This document shows positions 12,274 through 25,500 of a stretch of DNA of 64,000 bases, one piece after another. Made by a program: the position numbers and the translations under genes. How positions within the stretch are numbered: the stretch's first letter is position 1; each line of letters starts with the position of its first letter. The notes under the pieces were generated by a model. The model was not told the origin of the DNA. It did no database searches and worked only from the letters and a program-made list of their open reading frames with translations. This stretch comes from Atherix ibis (taxonomy: Eukaryota; Arthropoda; Insecta; Diptera; Athericidae), in NCBI GenBank assembly GCA_958298945.1, contig OY282610.1, forward strand, positions 30,764,167-30,828,166, in the 5' to 3' direction.

Positions 12274-13543
12274 CGAAGGTTGTTCAATAAGTCCTTAGAA
12301 AATCCGAGAAATTGCGCTCGTAGTGTCGGTAAAGATTTTTTTTTTCTAGACAGGAAAATTTCAGCTCGATCCATAGCGTAGGTCAATTTCTATCGTCGAT
12401 TAAAGTTAACGACATTTATTTGTGCATAACAATGGAAAAAAGCGAGTTTAGGGCTGTCATCAAACATCTGCATTTGAAAGGCTTAAGCCCGAAAGAAATC
12501 AAAGCCGAGTTGGATGCAGTTCATGGCACATCTGCACCTGTGTTTGCGACGGTTTTCAATTGGGTGAATGAATTTAAGCGTGGCCGTTCATCCACAAAAG
12601 ATGAACATCGTTCAGGACGCCCAGTTGAGGTGTCTACTCCTGAAATCATCGACAAAATCCACGATCTGATTTTAAACGATCGGCGAATTAAAGTGCGCGA
12701 ATTAGTTGAGGCCACGGGCATATCACAAGGTATAGTCGCTTCAATTTTGCATGAAAAATTGTCTGTGAAAAAAATTTCGCCAAGATGGGTGCCGCGTTTG
12801 CTCTCAGAGGAGAATAAGCGCAATCGTGTAGTGGACTCTGAGGCTATGTTGGCACTCTTTCATCGCAATCCTGCCAAATTCCTTCATCGATATGTCACTG
12901 TGGACGAAACCTGGATACACTACTACACTCCAGAAACGAAGAGACAGTCATCACAGTGGATTTTCAATGGTTAACGGGCTCCGAAGAAGGCAAAAACTGT
13001 GCCATCGGCCGGCAAGGTGATGGCCACGGTCTTTTGGGATTCGCAGGGCATCATTTTTATCGACTACTTGGAAAAAGGAAAAACAATAACAGAGCGTATT
13101 ACGCGTCGTTATTGCAACGGTTGCGCGAGGAAATCAAAGAGAAATGGCCCCATCTGAAGAAGAAAAAATCCTCTTGCATCAGGACAATGCGCGTGTGTAC
13201 ACCTGCGCTGTTTCCATGGCCAACATTGTGGAATTGAGAATGGAATTGTTGCAGCATCCCGCTTATTCACCAGGTTTGGCCCCGAGTGACTATTTTCTTT
13301 TCCCCAATCTGAAGAAATGGCTTGGCGGACGACGGTTCACTTCCAACGAGGACGTCATTGCTCAAACGGATGAGTATTTTGCGGAACTTCCGAAATCCTA
13401 TTTTTTGGACGGGATAAAAATTTTGGAAAAACGGTTGGAAAAGTGTAGAGAGCTAAAAGGAGATAATGTTGAAAAATAAAATTTTTTTTTTTTAAAAACA
13501 GTTTTTTTCCATCTTTTTCTAAGGACTTATTGAACGATCCTCG
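12274..13543 (+). mobile_element. Mariner element A, both TIRs, TA duplication
   Basis: A 1270-bp mariner flanked by TA on both sides (12272-12273 and 13544-13545). The TIRs share GTTCAATAAGTCCTTAGAAA at the left and, reversed, TTTCTAAGGACTTATTGAAC at the right, with outer ends CGAAG and CGAGG. Length is normal for mariner. The single transposase frame is broken. It is the sister of element B at 44923-46039. Confidence 0.93.
12432..13479 (+). pseudogene. Mariner A transposase, inactivated
   Basis: The best start is the ATG at 12432 (MEKSEF), not the one at 12420. The N-terminal part holds the paired helix-turn-helix DNA-binding region, the GRPVEV segment and the linker RWVPRL at about residues 118-123. 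The first catalytic aspartate is in TVDETW (D158). A TAA follows WIFNG at 12972-12974. The sense frame continues as RAPKKAKTVPSAGKVMATVF. Near 13095 one base is missing, after which the frame reads RAYYASLLQRL; near 13170 a second base is missing, leading into ILLHQDNARV. The second and third aspartates (QDNA, LAPSDYFLF) are 34 residues apart, the mariner DD34D spacing. One stop and two frameshifts make it a pseudogene. Confidence 0.92.
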
Positions 13544-13689
13544 TATGTTACGAAAGCATTTAGTAATTGAAATATCCAATTGCGAATATCTTTTTTCGTG
13601 CTTTTTTTTCTCTCAAATCATTAAATAAGAATTAAATTTATATAATTCAAATATTTTGTATTGTATCCTGTGCTCCAACGGACATTAAA

Positions 13690-14180
13690 GAGTACTGAAT
13701 TTTTATCTCTTTCAACGTCTTTTCAAACAGCAGTTAATCACAAAAAATTCGCAGAAAAATATTCTATATCATCTGGAGTTCTGCAAGTCAATATTCTTGA
13801 TCCCATTTTATATAATATTTATATCCATCTTATTGCCACTCATTTGAAAAAGAACGGCTATAATTACTACCCATACAAATCCTGACATTGCTTTTAAATA
13901 TTTATAATCGTATATCTAAAATCTACAGTCTTAATTTATGAGATGCAAATCTCCTCACATAGAAACTAACAGACTTTATAAACAAATACTTAAATTACTG
14001 GAGAACTGTTCAAAATTAGTAAGAAATAATTAATTTTTAACGAACAAGGCAATTTTAAAACCTATTTGGACTTATGGAATTGAACTGTAGGATTTCAATC
14101 CAGTCCTTACTAATTATTGAGAATCAAAAATTTTTCGCGAAATAGTTGATGTTCCCTTTTAAGAGCAGTTGCAAATAAGA
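13690..14180 (+). pseudogene. Jockey-like reverse transcriptase relic
   Basis: The plus strand spells a decayed RT domain: FQTAVNHKKFAEKYSISSGV followed by LQVNILDPILYNIYIHL, corresponding to the jockey-clade block SGVPQGSxLGPxLYNIYxxD. After several stops the downstream segment AILKPIWTYGIEL (about 14047-14085) and then FREIVDVPF (about 14135) match the region after the active site. The YADD motif itself is lost. It is clearly nonfunctional and sits just downstream of mariner A. A second relic of the same family is at 26590-26815. Confidence 0.75.
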
Positions 14181-14199
14181 AATGACGCTGAATTTTTGT

Positions 14200-14690
14200 A
14201 CAACAATTTTATTTTATTTTCATACAACCATTTTATCCACTATAAAGTAGTGCCCCTTGTGATGTTATGCAACGGCAGTGCCGTTATCGACAATATCCTT
14301 TCAAATGTTATTTGATACTGGAGAATAGAATAAAAAATCACCTGGACTTAGATCAGGATAAAAATTACGTAGATTTGGACCACAGGAATCAGTTAATGGA
14401 GATGACCATGTGACAGGGGGTGTTATCATGATGCCAGGAGGCATTAACATTCAAGTGTCTGTAATATCCTCACTGATATGAAAAACGATTTTTCTGAGTT
14501 TTTTAAGAACTTATTTATAAAAGGAAAGTCCTCTTTCAAAAGAAGTCCTTGAAATATTCCACATTTTATTAGTTTTCGATACTAAAGGTCCTCCCTGTGT
14601 GAGATTCATTTTCCGCTGCTGCTCAACTTTTCAACAATGATTTATGCCACTCTGGTCTGGTCTTTATAAAAAAATGTTCGAAATAATGTA
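14200..14690 (-). pseudogene. DD34D mariner relic, FFLFP type
   Basis: On the minus strand, read 3' to 5' along the window, the blocks are: WHKS followed by a degraded acidic stretch and KTNK (N-terminal region), then WHHDNTPCHMVISIN with the second aspartate (about 14410-14450), then PDLSPGDFLF with the third (about 14330). Stops and frameshifts are numerous, and the first catalytic aspartate is not found. It belongs with the relics at 28470-28760, 37040-37830 and the tail at 5725-5850. Confidence 0.65.
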
Positions 14691-16617
14691 CCTAATAATG
14701 TTTTAGAATCTGTGTATTACTGTAACCATAAATTTTATTTCCGCTTATCTTATTATTGTATAAGAAATCCCACCCGTAAATAACAATAAAATCAGAAGTT
14801 GTTATTAAATAAAAAAATATATTATCTATTATTTTTTATTAAACTTCGTAATTTCTGTACATTTCCATAAACTTCGAAAATAATTTTTTCTTATAATATT
14901 TTCAGCAATCAATTTGGTTTTGTTCTGATCCAAAAAAAAAAAAAAAAATTTGTGTATTTTTTTTTTTTAAAGAAAATTAACAAATTAAAATAATATACAA
15001 GATAATGAAAAAGATTGTTATTTAACTGTACTTTTTATAACTAGTTTAATTTAATTTGATTTCAGTTAAGTTATTTTTCGAAAATTCTAACTAATAATAT
15101 AATTAATAGAATACCGCAAAAATTGACTATCTTCCGTTTTTGTACATTGAAAATTTTCAACTATGTTACCTTAGAAAAGATCGTAAATATTTATTAGTAA
15201 ATTATCGTAATTGTAGACTATGAAGATTAGCACTTTGTTGCAGAAGCGAAACATTTTGAGAAAGAGATAGACGATTCTATTGCCACTCTACTCAGATTCC
15301 TAAGAAGGCATTCAAATTTATGTACGAGAATATGTTAGGTCTTGTTGAAATCCAATTTGAAGAACTGTTTAATATTTTTGAATAAATTTTCTGATGAATT
15401 TGAATTAAGTTTTGGTAATCCAGACTTCAATTAAAAGAGCATTTTTCGCTTGCTTTACCTCAAAAATATGATAAATTCGATTATGGCTAGTCTTATTGTT
15501 ATACGTAATTTTTTAATATAGAATATGTTTTTTTCCCCGTAAGACCTCTCTAGTTTTTGTGCTTCTTCTGATTTCTTATGTTATATATTTATTTTCATTG
15601 TTCAAAAATTTGTTTCTATATCTACTATTGTTGATTGTTAATGTCACCTAGATTATTATTATTATTGTTATTATTACCGAACGGTAACTGTACGATGGTG
15701 TGGGCGCAATGATTTATGATATTCCAAGAGAAATTGTTTAATTGTAAGTCGACCTCATTCCTGTGCGTTATTAGAAATTTATGATAATCAAAATATGTAA
15801 TGAAAAAAAAAAAAAAATTAAAATTAAATAAAAATGTTTAAAAAAAAAAAAAAACTAAAGCTTTTTCTTTCATACTTTACTATTGTGTCGAATATTTGTG
15901 AAGCTTTTACATTCTTTTTTTTATTGTGCCTTCATCTTCATAATTTCTTCTTTCACTTTAATGCTAATCATATTATGTGCATAGTTGATGTAATAAAAAA
16001 AATTTGTTGTTTTTTTTTTTGAAGTGTTTTCGTAAAGAGATTTTCAATTTTTGATATTGTATACAAAAAGCTTTTGTTACGGTTATGACAGTAAATAAAT
16101 ACGAGTAACTGTTAATAATATTAAGACATTATAATTAAATGTATCATGAAATAATCTTTAATTTTCGAAAATAATAAAAATGAAGAAAAATTAAAAAGTT
16201 TTGGTATAAATAATAAGAGAAAATGAAAGATAAAAACAAATGGAAAAGGCTAAAGGGACAAATAGAAAAATTATGATTTTTTGTAAAAATTGATTGTTTT
16301 TCTATTAAATTTAATATTGAAAATATTCTATAAAAACTAACAAGTATCCTCGCAATTTATAAGTTAAAAACAAAACAGTTACAAATGTCAGAAATTATTT
16401 AAATTTCAAGATTATAAAATATGTCACTTTGTTATCTTAGTATTTCTTATCCAGAGTAAGTGATTTATTATATAAATTGTCAATATCTTAAACCAAGTAC
16501 TATTTCTTCAAACAAATATTTTGACTTCATAATTTTTCCCAAGTCTAAATGCCAATTAATTTTTTATTTTTATAATATTTTTTTGTACTACCAATTTTTT
16601 TTACACTTTTTTTAAGT
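14691..16617. other. AT-rich noncoding stretch
   Basis: Long A and T runs and a trinucleotide TTA/TTG patch at about 15650-15675. I see no gene, RNA or TE. Confidence 0.5.
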
Positions 16618-18400
16618 TTAATTTAATTCCAAAAAGCAAAAATATATTATTGTCCCAATAAGGTCTTATAGTTGTCAAAAAATATTTGAACACATGTAAC
16701 GCGTTTTTAATAAACTGACATATTTACTATTCAGTGAAATATCAGAAAATCCTATAACTTTTCTGCTTGTCCCAGTAAATGTGGTATTTGTCACAATTTT
16801 TGGGACACATTGAATAAATTTTTTAAAACTGTCCAATTATTTTTCGAAGAAAGCTTTAAAATAAAAGTCCGTAAACTATATAATTTTTGTTATATAATTT
16901 GTCACAATTTTTGGGATACATTTAACACATTTTTTTTTTATTAGTGAATCATTTTTAAAAGATATTATTTTTCAATGAAAAATCGCAAAAGTCTGTTTTA
17001 ATTTCTGGCTGTCCTTAGTCGGAAATATCACAAAAGTCTGTGCGATTATTGTCCCAATATTTGTTGTAACGTGCTTTTCAATTACATAACATGTTTTTTT
17101 GTTGAGACTGGCCTACAGCAAACTTTCAAATTATATCGAAAATTGTAACAAAAGTCCAGAAAAATTTTAAACTGTCCCAAAATTATTTTACATCATTACC
17201 TTGTCTTCTAGGGGAAGAAATTGGTTTAATTTAATTCCAAACACCAAAAATATATCATTGTCCCAATAAGGTCTTACAGTTGTCAAAAAATATTTGAACA
17301 CATTTAACGCATTTTTTTAGACTGACCTATTTACTATTCAGTGAAATATCAGAAAATCCTATAACTTTTCTGCTTGTCCCAGTAAATGTGTTATTTGTTC
17401 AAATATTTGTCACAATTTTTGGGACACATTGAATAAATTTTTTAAAACTGTCCAATTATTTTTCGAAGAAAACTTTATAATAAAAGTCCGTAAACTTTAT
17501 AATTTTTGTTATATAATTTGTTACAATTTTTGGGACACATTTAACACAGTTTTTTTTTATTAGTTAATCATTTTTAAAAGATATTATTTTTCAATGAAAC
17601 ATCGCATAAGTCTGTTTTAATTTCCGACTATCCCAAATAGTGCGATTATTTTTCCAATATTTGTTGTAACATGCTTTTCAATTACATAACATGTTTTTTT
17701 CTGAGACTGGCCTAGAGCAAACTTTCAAATTATATCGAAAATTGTAACAAAAGTCCATAAAAATTTTAAACTGTCCCAAAATGATTTTACATCATTACCT
17801 TCTAGGGGAAGAAATTGGTTTAATTTTATTTCAAACACCAAAAATATATCATTGTCCCAATAAGGTCTTACAGTTGTCAAAAAATATTTGAACACATTTA
17901 ACGCATTTTTTTAGACTGACCTATTTACTATTCAGTGAAATATCAGAAAATCCTATAACTTTTCTGCTTGTCCCAGTAAATGTGTTATTTGTTCAAATAT
18001 TTGTCACAATTTTTGGGACACATTGAATAAATTTTTTAAAACTGTCCAATTATTTTTCGAAGAAAACTTTATAATAAAAGTCCGTAAACTTTATAATTTT
18101 TGTTATATAATTTGTCACAATTTTTGGGACACATTTAACACAGTTTTTTTTTTATTAGTTAATCATTTTCAAAAGATATAATTTTTCTATGAAAAATCGC
18201 AAAAGTCTGTTTTAATTTCCGACTGTCCTTAATAGTGCGATTATTGTCCCAATATTTGTTGTAACATGCTTTTCAATTACATAACATGTTTTTTTTTTGA
18301 GACTCGCCTAGGGCAAACTTTCAAATTATATCGAAAATTGTAACAAAAGTCCATAAAAATTTTAAACTGTCCCAAAATGATTTTAAATCATTATAAAAAG
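16618..18400. repeat. Tandem array, three copies of a ~600-bp unit
   Basis: The word TGTCCCAATAAGGTCTTA begins at 16651, 17259 and 17853, giving periods of 608 and 594 bp. The copies match closely over their whole length; copies 2 and 3 are nearest to each other. Copy 3 ends at about 18390, after CTGTCCCAAAATGATTTTA. Within each unit, short words of the type GTCCCA or TGGGACA recur every several tens of bases, on both strands, as if the unit itself grew from a shorter motif. There is no coding frame. Confidence 0.9.
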
Positions 18401-18886
18401 GATAAAAAAATCCTAGAAGCATTACCTCAACGAATATTTTGAAATTACTCTTTTTCAATCGAATAAAAGTTAACAAATTTATACAAAAAAAGAAAAAAAA
18501 TTTCATAAGCTGCTACAAATAGTATGAATACACAATTGCTTAATAATATTTTTGAGTAAACTAAAAATGCTGTCATTATTAAATAAAAAGGCAGCTTACG
18601 AGAAATTTATTAATGCAGCTATGCAAATGCAATGCAAAACATTTATAATCGACATATTCAAGTGCACTCCTAATAGTTTTTTTTTTTTAAATTCAGATTG
18701 CTGGCAAGTTTTTATGTACAAAATAAAATTTAAATGAAATGGAATAAATATAGAAATGGCAACGAATTGGTAAATACGAGTACAATAAAATCGAAATAAA
18801 ATAAATAGAAGAAAAAAAAACAAAACAAAAAACTGATGCAGCGCATGAGTAGCGAATAAGAATAAGAAACACTTGATTACGGGTGG
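18401..18886. other. AT-rich spacer
   Basis: No recognisable element; short frames on both strands are composition-driven. Confidence 0.45.
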
Positions 18887-19375
18887 TTACAAGAGCCCAT
18901 TATGACGTCTAGCACTGAATATGGTGACTCTGGGTCCAAATGCTTGCTGAAAAAGCAACAATAACTGCAGCAACAGTAGTAAAATTATAGGAAAAAAGTT
19001 GTTGCCAAAGAATGGATCGTACAGCATGCCGGTATCGTTAATGTTTGTGTTTGACTTGTGCGCCCGGCTAAATCGACTCCCAGAAGGGGAGCCGGCTTCC
19101 AAATATTGTGACTTTGCTGCTCAGCAGCAAAGTTAACATTGAAGTGGAATCCAGGCCGACTTCAGACCTCATGCGTAAGCTCAATTCACAGATCCAAACG
19201 GCAGCTACTAGTGTCAGCAAAAAGCTATCGCCAAGACAGCAGGCGAATCCGCACCATACCATTTTGACAGAAGTTTTTCAGAAAACTGTTGATCAAGTTC
19301 AAGTTCCGCCAAGTCGAGTTCATGTTCAAGCCGATATTCGTTCATTCATAGTTTCATAAATAAAGTTTTTTGTAT
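18887..19375 (+). other. ORF-bearing island with polyadenylation signal
   Basis: The composition is distinctly less AT-rich than its surroundings. A plus-strand frame at 19108-19359 encodes 83 residues, including KVNIEVESRPTSDLMRKLN and VPPSRVHVQADIRSF. An AATAAA lies four bases after its TAA, so it may be the last exon of a gene or a retroposed 3' end. The sequence ACTTTGCTGCTCAGCAGCAAAGT (19111-19133) is an 11-bp-arm palindrome overlapping the ORF start. The antisense frames (18887-19102, 19068-19262) are shadows. The family is not recognised. Confidence 0.35.
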
Positions 19376-20184
19376 TTTTATTCAATTTACACTAAAGATT
19401 ATTCACTTATTCTAAAAGGATTCATTCAAAAAGGTAGTAGTGGTAGTCCAATTGCCTTTTTATCCTAAATAAATAAAATTTCATATTACATTTTTCGTAT
19501 CGAACTCAAATAGAAAAATAATTGATCAGCAAAAAGATTTTTATTACTAAAAAAAAAAAAAACAAAAACGCTCAAGTGTATTTGTGTATAATATACTTCT
19601 GTGTGTATTACATTTATAAATATTACTTATTATTGTGATCCTTCAACAAGAGGAAATAAATTGGAATTTATTTTGAATATTTGGAGTGCATTTTTTAATT
19701 AAAATAAATTATATTTCCTCAACAAATACAAATAAAATGATTAAAAATTGCAGTTATTTCTAAAAAAAAAAGTGACACAAAGTGAAAAGAAATATTTTAT
19801 TTACAATATAAATACAATAAAAAGTGCTTATTTTCTCATATTTTTTAATAAACCATTGAAAAAAATTGATTTTGTTTCTTACAATTATTTTATAACAGAT
19901 TTTTTTTTGGAAATTAACGAATAATTATTGCTATTAGAATTAGCCCTCAAAAAAAAAAAGGATATTTATTATAAAGTAAAAAAAAACTTTAAGACTACTT
20001 CTCACAGGATATATGCAAATATTGGCTCTTCTTGTCAAATAAAAGAAAAACTTAAAAAAAAAGAAATAACAAAATTTGTGAAAAGTTAAAAACAAATAAT
20101 TAAAAAAAAACAAAAACTCAGTTTTAATAAAAAAAAAAACGATTTTTATTTATCAACTTCAAAATCGATATACAAAATAAAACA
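19376..20184. other. AT-rich spacer
   Basis: No coding signal. A-rich tracts lead up to the candidate exon at 20185, as in an insect 5' untranslated region. Confidence 0.4.
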
Positions 20185-20230
20185 ATGAAAATGCATCCTG
20201 ATCCTGGATTAGTATTCACTACAGCACCGG
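20185..20230 (+). CDS. Candidate first coding exon, host gene unknown
   Basis: An ATG in an insect-like context (ACAATG) opens 46 bases reading MKMHPDPGLVFTTAP plus one base. It ends exactly at a consensus splice donor, GTAAGT, at 20231-20236. The exon leaves the frame in phase 1. The candidate exon at 38902-38951 begins in the matching phase, and joining them would give valine at the junction. Codon choice is less AT-biased than the flanks. The protein is not recognised, and 46 bases with one splice signal can occur by chance, so this is an inference. Confidence 0.3.
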
Positions 20231-23200
20231 GTAAGTTGTTTTATTAAAATATAATTATTTGTTTGTTTTTTTCTGTTCATCTTTAGTATTTAATTTTATT
20301 ATAAATTGTTTAAAAAAAAAAAAAAACTACTTTAAGGATGATAAAAAATTTAAACATTGTCAAAGTTGAGCATGAAATGTTGCTGCTAAAGTTCACACAC
20401 TCTTGATCGAAATGTTATTAATTTGAGAATTTTTTTTTGCCAGGTTTTAGGAATAATATTTTTCAAATTCTTAAAATTCTATTAAAAATTTTATTTTTAA
20501 CAAAATATTTTATGATAAACTGCTGTAAAAATTATGGACTATTTGCACTCGTAAAATTTTCCCGTGATTTCAATCGGATTTCTCTTTGATGCAATATATT
20601 TTTGAAGGGCAATTAAGAGAATTCCAAAGAGAGATTTCTATTAAAAGATATTATCTGATACATAGAGAAAGGGATAGTAAATGAAGAAGTGAGAAATAAA
20701 TATTTTCTAACCTACTTCTTGAACTTGTAAGTGCTCTTTAAGTAAACCAAAATCAAAGTTGCACAAAACAAACCAAAAACAATTTGTTCGTTACCCGCAT
20801 TATGATTACCGGTTCACATTTTCAACTTATTTCTACTAAACTGAGTGTACACGTAAGATATTATTTGTTTGTTTTTTTTGTAGAGATTTCCAGGTGAAAT
20901 TACTTACACCTACACATACTATTTAACATATTTGTAAAATTTAAATGCAATTGAATACAAAGACGCACGCAGATAATTAAATATACAGCAGAATACATAC
21001 AAAAGAGAATGTTTTCGGATTTTTATTTTTACCGATTAAAAATAAAGTTTAGATCAAATTTTATAGAAAGATACACAAATGTTACGTATTTCCTTTAAAA
21101 GATTCAGTTCACAATTTCATAATAATCGGAGAGTAAATTTCCTTTTCCTCCCCCATAATAACTGGATTTTTAATATCAACAACTGGTCACAATAAAATTG
21201 TGAAAAAAACATTCTTTTTTTTAAATCAATTGAGAACCTTTACTATTTTTAGGTTGTTTTTTTTTGTATAAAAATTCCTTTTTTAAAATGTTAAAAAAAA
21301 ATTTTTAAACTGTTTTTAAGATATATTTTCCTTTTAGAATGATTTCTAAAAAAAAAAAACAATTAAAAATATTGGCTTTTCGATTATTTTTTAATGGAAA
21401 TTTAAAAGAAATTCTTTAAAAAAAAACTTTTAAAAATTTTAAACAAAAAAAAACGAATAAAAAAATGGGTTTTTAGGCATTTTAAAAATAAATACATAAA
21501 AAAAAACAGATTTTTTTTTATAAAGAGAATTGAAACAAAAAAATATCTAAAAAATGGTTTAAAAAAAAATGTTTTTTAAGATATGTTTTTTTTGTTTTTT
21601 CAATTGACTTTAAATGCTTAAAATAAAAAGAAAGAAAATTGTTGAAAAATTCGTTTAAAAAATGATTTATAAAAAAACTGCAATTAGTTTTTATGTAAAT
21701 TTGTCAAACTGAACTATATAACCTCACTTTTTTTTGTCAAAATAACATATTAGGTTTTTTGCCTTTTAATAACATAAAAATAAAATGTTAAAAATAATTT
21801 AAAATATACCTCAATTTTTTTGATCACGTTAGGTCTTCATTTTGAGGTTAGTTCTGATATTTTAACTTTATTTTTTATTTGCCTCAAAATTAAATGTATA
21901 AAATTTTTAAATGATTTGATTTGATTATTTTGGAAATTTTATATTCCTTTAAAAATGAACGTAGAAAATTATTTCAAATTTGAGGTTAGCAGTCGTTGGT
22001 CAGCGTTGCCTTAAGTATACTACATTTTTTTTTTACATATAAATCGACTTATTTTTAAATTGTCGACATTATCTCAATTCTATTTTTCATAATTTTAAAT
22101 ATGTCCTATATTTAAAAGATTTAATTATATAAAAAAAAATATAAAATTTCATTGGAAAGAAAGTGTCTTTCTCTAATTTGATGTTAAACATTCAATTTTT
22201 AATTAAATTCAATTTTTTAAATATATTTTTGACTTTATTTTCATATCTTAAAGTTATTTTTTTATATATTTTATTTCAAGCATTTAATATTAAATATAAT
22301 CTCAACGGGTTTTTATTAAGTGAACCATTTGTGAGGGCATAAAGAAAACTTTACCAACATAACCTCACTTTTAACTTGTCATTTTTTGTATTTTTTTTCT
22401 TTCATCTTATTAATAAAAGTACAAAATAATTTAATTTAAGAAAAATTCATTAGATTAAATTAAGCATAAGAAAAACTATAGCTGGAAAATTTAGCATAAA
22501 AAAAAACAAAACAAAAAAAATAATCGATAATAATTTGTGATTGAGGTAAGAAAAAGTTGAGGTAAGAAATTTTCATTAAAGCTTTCCAACTAATAGGACT
22601 GACACAATTAACTGAATTCATATTATAATATAATAGTAATATTTCTTGTCAATGTACATACATAATTCGGAAAATGAATGATTACATTATGAATTTCTAT
22701 ATTATGTTATGTTAGAAATTTTTTTCTCTTTCTCTAAAGTATGTTAAATTGATTAGAGATAATTTGAATGAAATTTAGAAGAAGAAAAAACCCAACAGCA
22801 AGCATACTTCCGTTTCTATCGTTAGGCCATTTTATAATTATGATTATTTTTTTAATTTTTTTTTAAAAATAAGTATCTTGTAGTAAGGAGGCTTTATTGT
22901 TGCACTTGTGTATCCCTAGTGAAATCTTCTAGCAGTTTCCTTTTGAGATTTGTTAATTTGGAATTTTTTTCTTCAAACTTTTACTAATAAATACAACTAA
23001 ACTGATTTGTTTTCTTTCGTTTTGTTTAAAAATATTTTGTAGAAATAATAGAAAGTCTTCAAGAAAAGTCAAGTTAATGCAATGAATAATAGAAGAGAGA
23101 AAATTTAGCGAAAGACTTCTTATGAGTGTTAGGATATGTATGCACTTACATACGATTACTTAGTAAAGAAGAAGACAAGTGCAGAAGAGACTATCTAACA

Positions 23201-24784
23201 TTTTACTATGGGTGTGGTTAGTGGGAATAATTGAAAGAGAAAAAAAACAGCTGAAAATGGATCTTTTTTTTTAAATAAATTCATTGAAAAAAATTTGCTA
23301 TAAGTTTTTAGCCAAAGAAGAAATCCAAAATCTTGCAGAATCATTTCAAAGAGAAGATATCCCCAAATGAAAATAATTTCTAGAAAACATTTAACACATA
23401 CTAGTTAGTATATTTGTTATAACGACAGGTATCTGAAAATCTATCTGAAAATCTACGAAAATGATTGCAAAAGAAATATCAAAAGTATTACACGGTGAAA
23501 TTTCTATGCTCGAATAGTTGTTATGTCGGTCAACATATTCCAATCATGCATAATTATGATACCATCAAAGATTATGTTATACGAAAATATTTATTATAGC
23601 TACTAAATCCATGTTAGTATTTATAAATATAAAGGTACGAAAGCCATTTATATCTTTTGGTCTTTTAACAAATTTTATGCTAAACACCAACTCATTAACA
23701 TAAACCGGTGTGAGGAGCATAATATATTATTAATTCTTAGTGCTGGTCGTAATGTTTGTTTTTTCTTCAATTTCTTCAAAATTTCTTTCACTCTCGCCTG
23801 TCGATTTTCGGTCAAAGTATTTGCTTTTTATTGCAGCAAAATTTCTTTCTAGTGCACTTTATTTATAGTTTTTTTGTTTGTTTTTTTTTTATATATTTTT
23901 TTGAATATATTTGCATCGTAAATAGGTTAAGTTAGAAATTTATTTTGATTTACTTTCATAGCAAGCAAGAAATTTACAATATTGACTTTCATTCATCATT
24001 AAATTTTTTTAAATTATTGATTATGGATTTTTGGCTATATTTATATTTTACTAATTTTTTTTATATTTTTTTTTTAATAAAAGGATATAGTTAAAAAAAA
24101 ATTTTTTTTGGTGTAAATTTGAATATTTTGGATACATTTTATGAATACAAATTTTCAGAATTCGATCTTTTTTTTCGTTTTTATAAAAAATCGTTTTTAA
24201 TAAAAATTAAAGTTAGACAATATGATCATAATAATCTTTAGTTAAACTTATAATTAAAAATATTATAAATTAAAATAGAATTTAATATTTTTAGGAAATT
24301 TGCTAAAACTGCATTTCAATAAAAAGGAAGTTTCCTCTTCTTATTCTACTTTAAAAAATTAAAATAAAGATAATTTCCTACTAATTTAAATAATTATCCT
24401 TTTTTCTTTTCAAAACTTATTGAGGCAAAATATCTATTTTTTTTTTGTTGATAGTATGAATATTTCAAAATTTCTAATAAAAAAAGTTATTTTTCTATTT
24501 TTGAGAAATTTTTTAATATTAAACTTTAGAAAAGGAAACAAATAAAAACTAAAATTGCCTTTTATTTTGCATATCAACATGATGAGTTATGCATTTTATA
24601 GTTTGGAAAGTGCATCTCTGTCATTTGATTGATATTAATTTTTAAATAATATTATAAAAATTGTTTTTAAGGAAATTTTTTAAAAATAATTTGATTATAA
24701 AAGATCACGTTAAATTGTAAAAACACATTTAGCAGTCTAAGACGAAAACTGTTCTTCTGTAATTAGGCTCATTTACGGTATCGG
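20231..24784. other. AT-rich noncoding stretch, possible intron
   Basis: About 4.5 kb with no recognised element. If the exon at 20185-20230 is real, this is the start of an intron of at least 18 kb on the + strand. Confidence 0.4.
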
Positions 24785-25200
24785 TTCAAAAAATCTCCAA
24801 ATGACTGTTGAGAAGCCATTGTATCCGTGAAAAATGACGTCCCCCTGTTTCTGTCAAAAAAAGACAGGTGGCTTTGTAAATTCTGAACGCTATGGCTGTA
24901 CGATAATTGATTATTTTTGGTCAAAACATAAAAATTTTAACCTGTACCGTTTATACTATTAAAAAGACGATACCACAAACCACACAACACAACAAATTTT
25001 TATATTTATTACTTGAATTATTCCCAAGATATTTATTGTCCTTCAAATATCGTATTTATGCAGATAACCTTTTAACTTTAGAGAATTTAAAAACAAATCT
25101 ACATCAAAAAATGGCCGAATTACAGCCCGAAATATGTTCGAAAAAGACATTAAAAATTTTCTGAAAATTCCTGATGGCATCTTATTAGAAAAAATTTAGT
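24785..25200 (+). pseudogene. Rosa-like mariner transposase relic
   Basis: Plus-strand blocks, in order: VEKPLYP-KMTS (about 24811-24845), VNSERYGCTIIDYFWS matching the VNGERYR block (about 24875-24925), and a C-terminal run DNLLTLENLKTNLHQKMAEL followed by QPEIC (about 25057-25140). The order and spacing fit one transposase with internal losses. No catalytic aspartate remains recognisable. The dispersed repeat at 25190-25500 follows directly. Confidence 0.6.
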
Positions 25201-25500
25201 AATTCTGTACTCGAAAATTCTGTTTTCCTAAAGACAAGTGTGAAATAAATTTCATAAAAAAAATTTCAACGATAAATACTCAATACAGTTTTTTTTAAAT
25301 AGATAAATAATTATATTTAAAAAAAAAATGCAATATAAAATAAACAAAAATTAACAACTTACAAAAAATTATTTGAAAAAAAAATGAATGTATTTTTATT
25401 GTAGTAAAAAAATAAATTCATTAAAAATGTATAAATTTTCCATTCAAAACGTTTCAGTACGTTAATCAGATAATGTTAATAGAAACGAATAAAATTTTAC
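25190..25500 (+). repeat. Dispersed repeat, copy 1
   Basis: This 300-bp noncoding segment recurs at 34955-35235 in the same orientation. Shared words include TTTCAACGATAAATACTCAA, AGATAAATAATTATATTTAA, TTTTTATTGTAGTAAAAA and ACGTTTCAGTACGTTAATCA, in the same order. Differences are small indels in A/T runs. No TIR or tRNA-like promoter was seen, so the repeat class is unknown. Confidence 0.8.
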
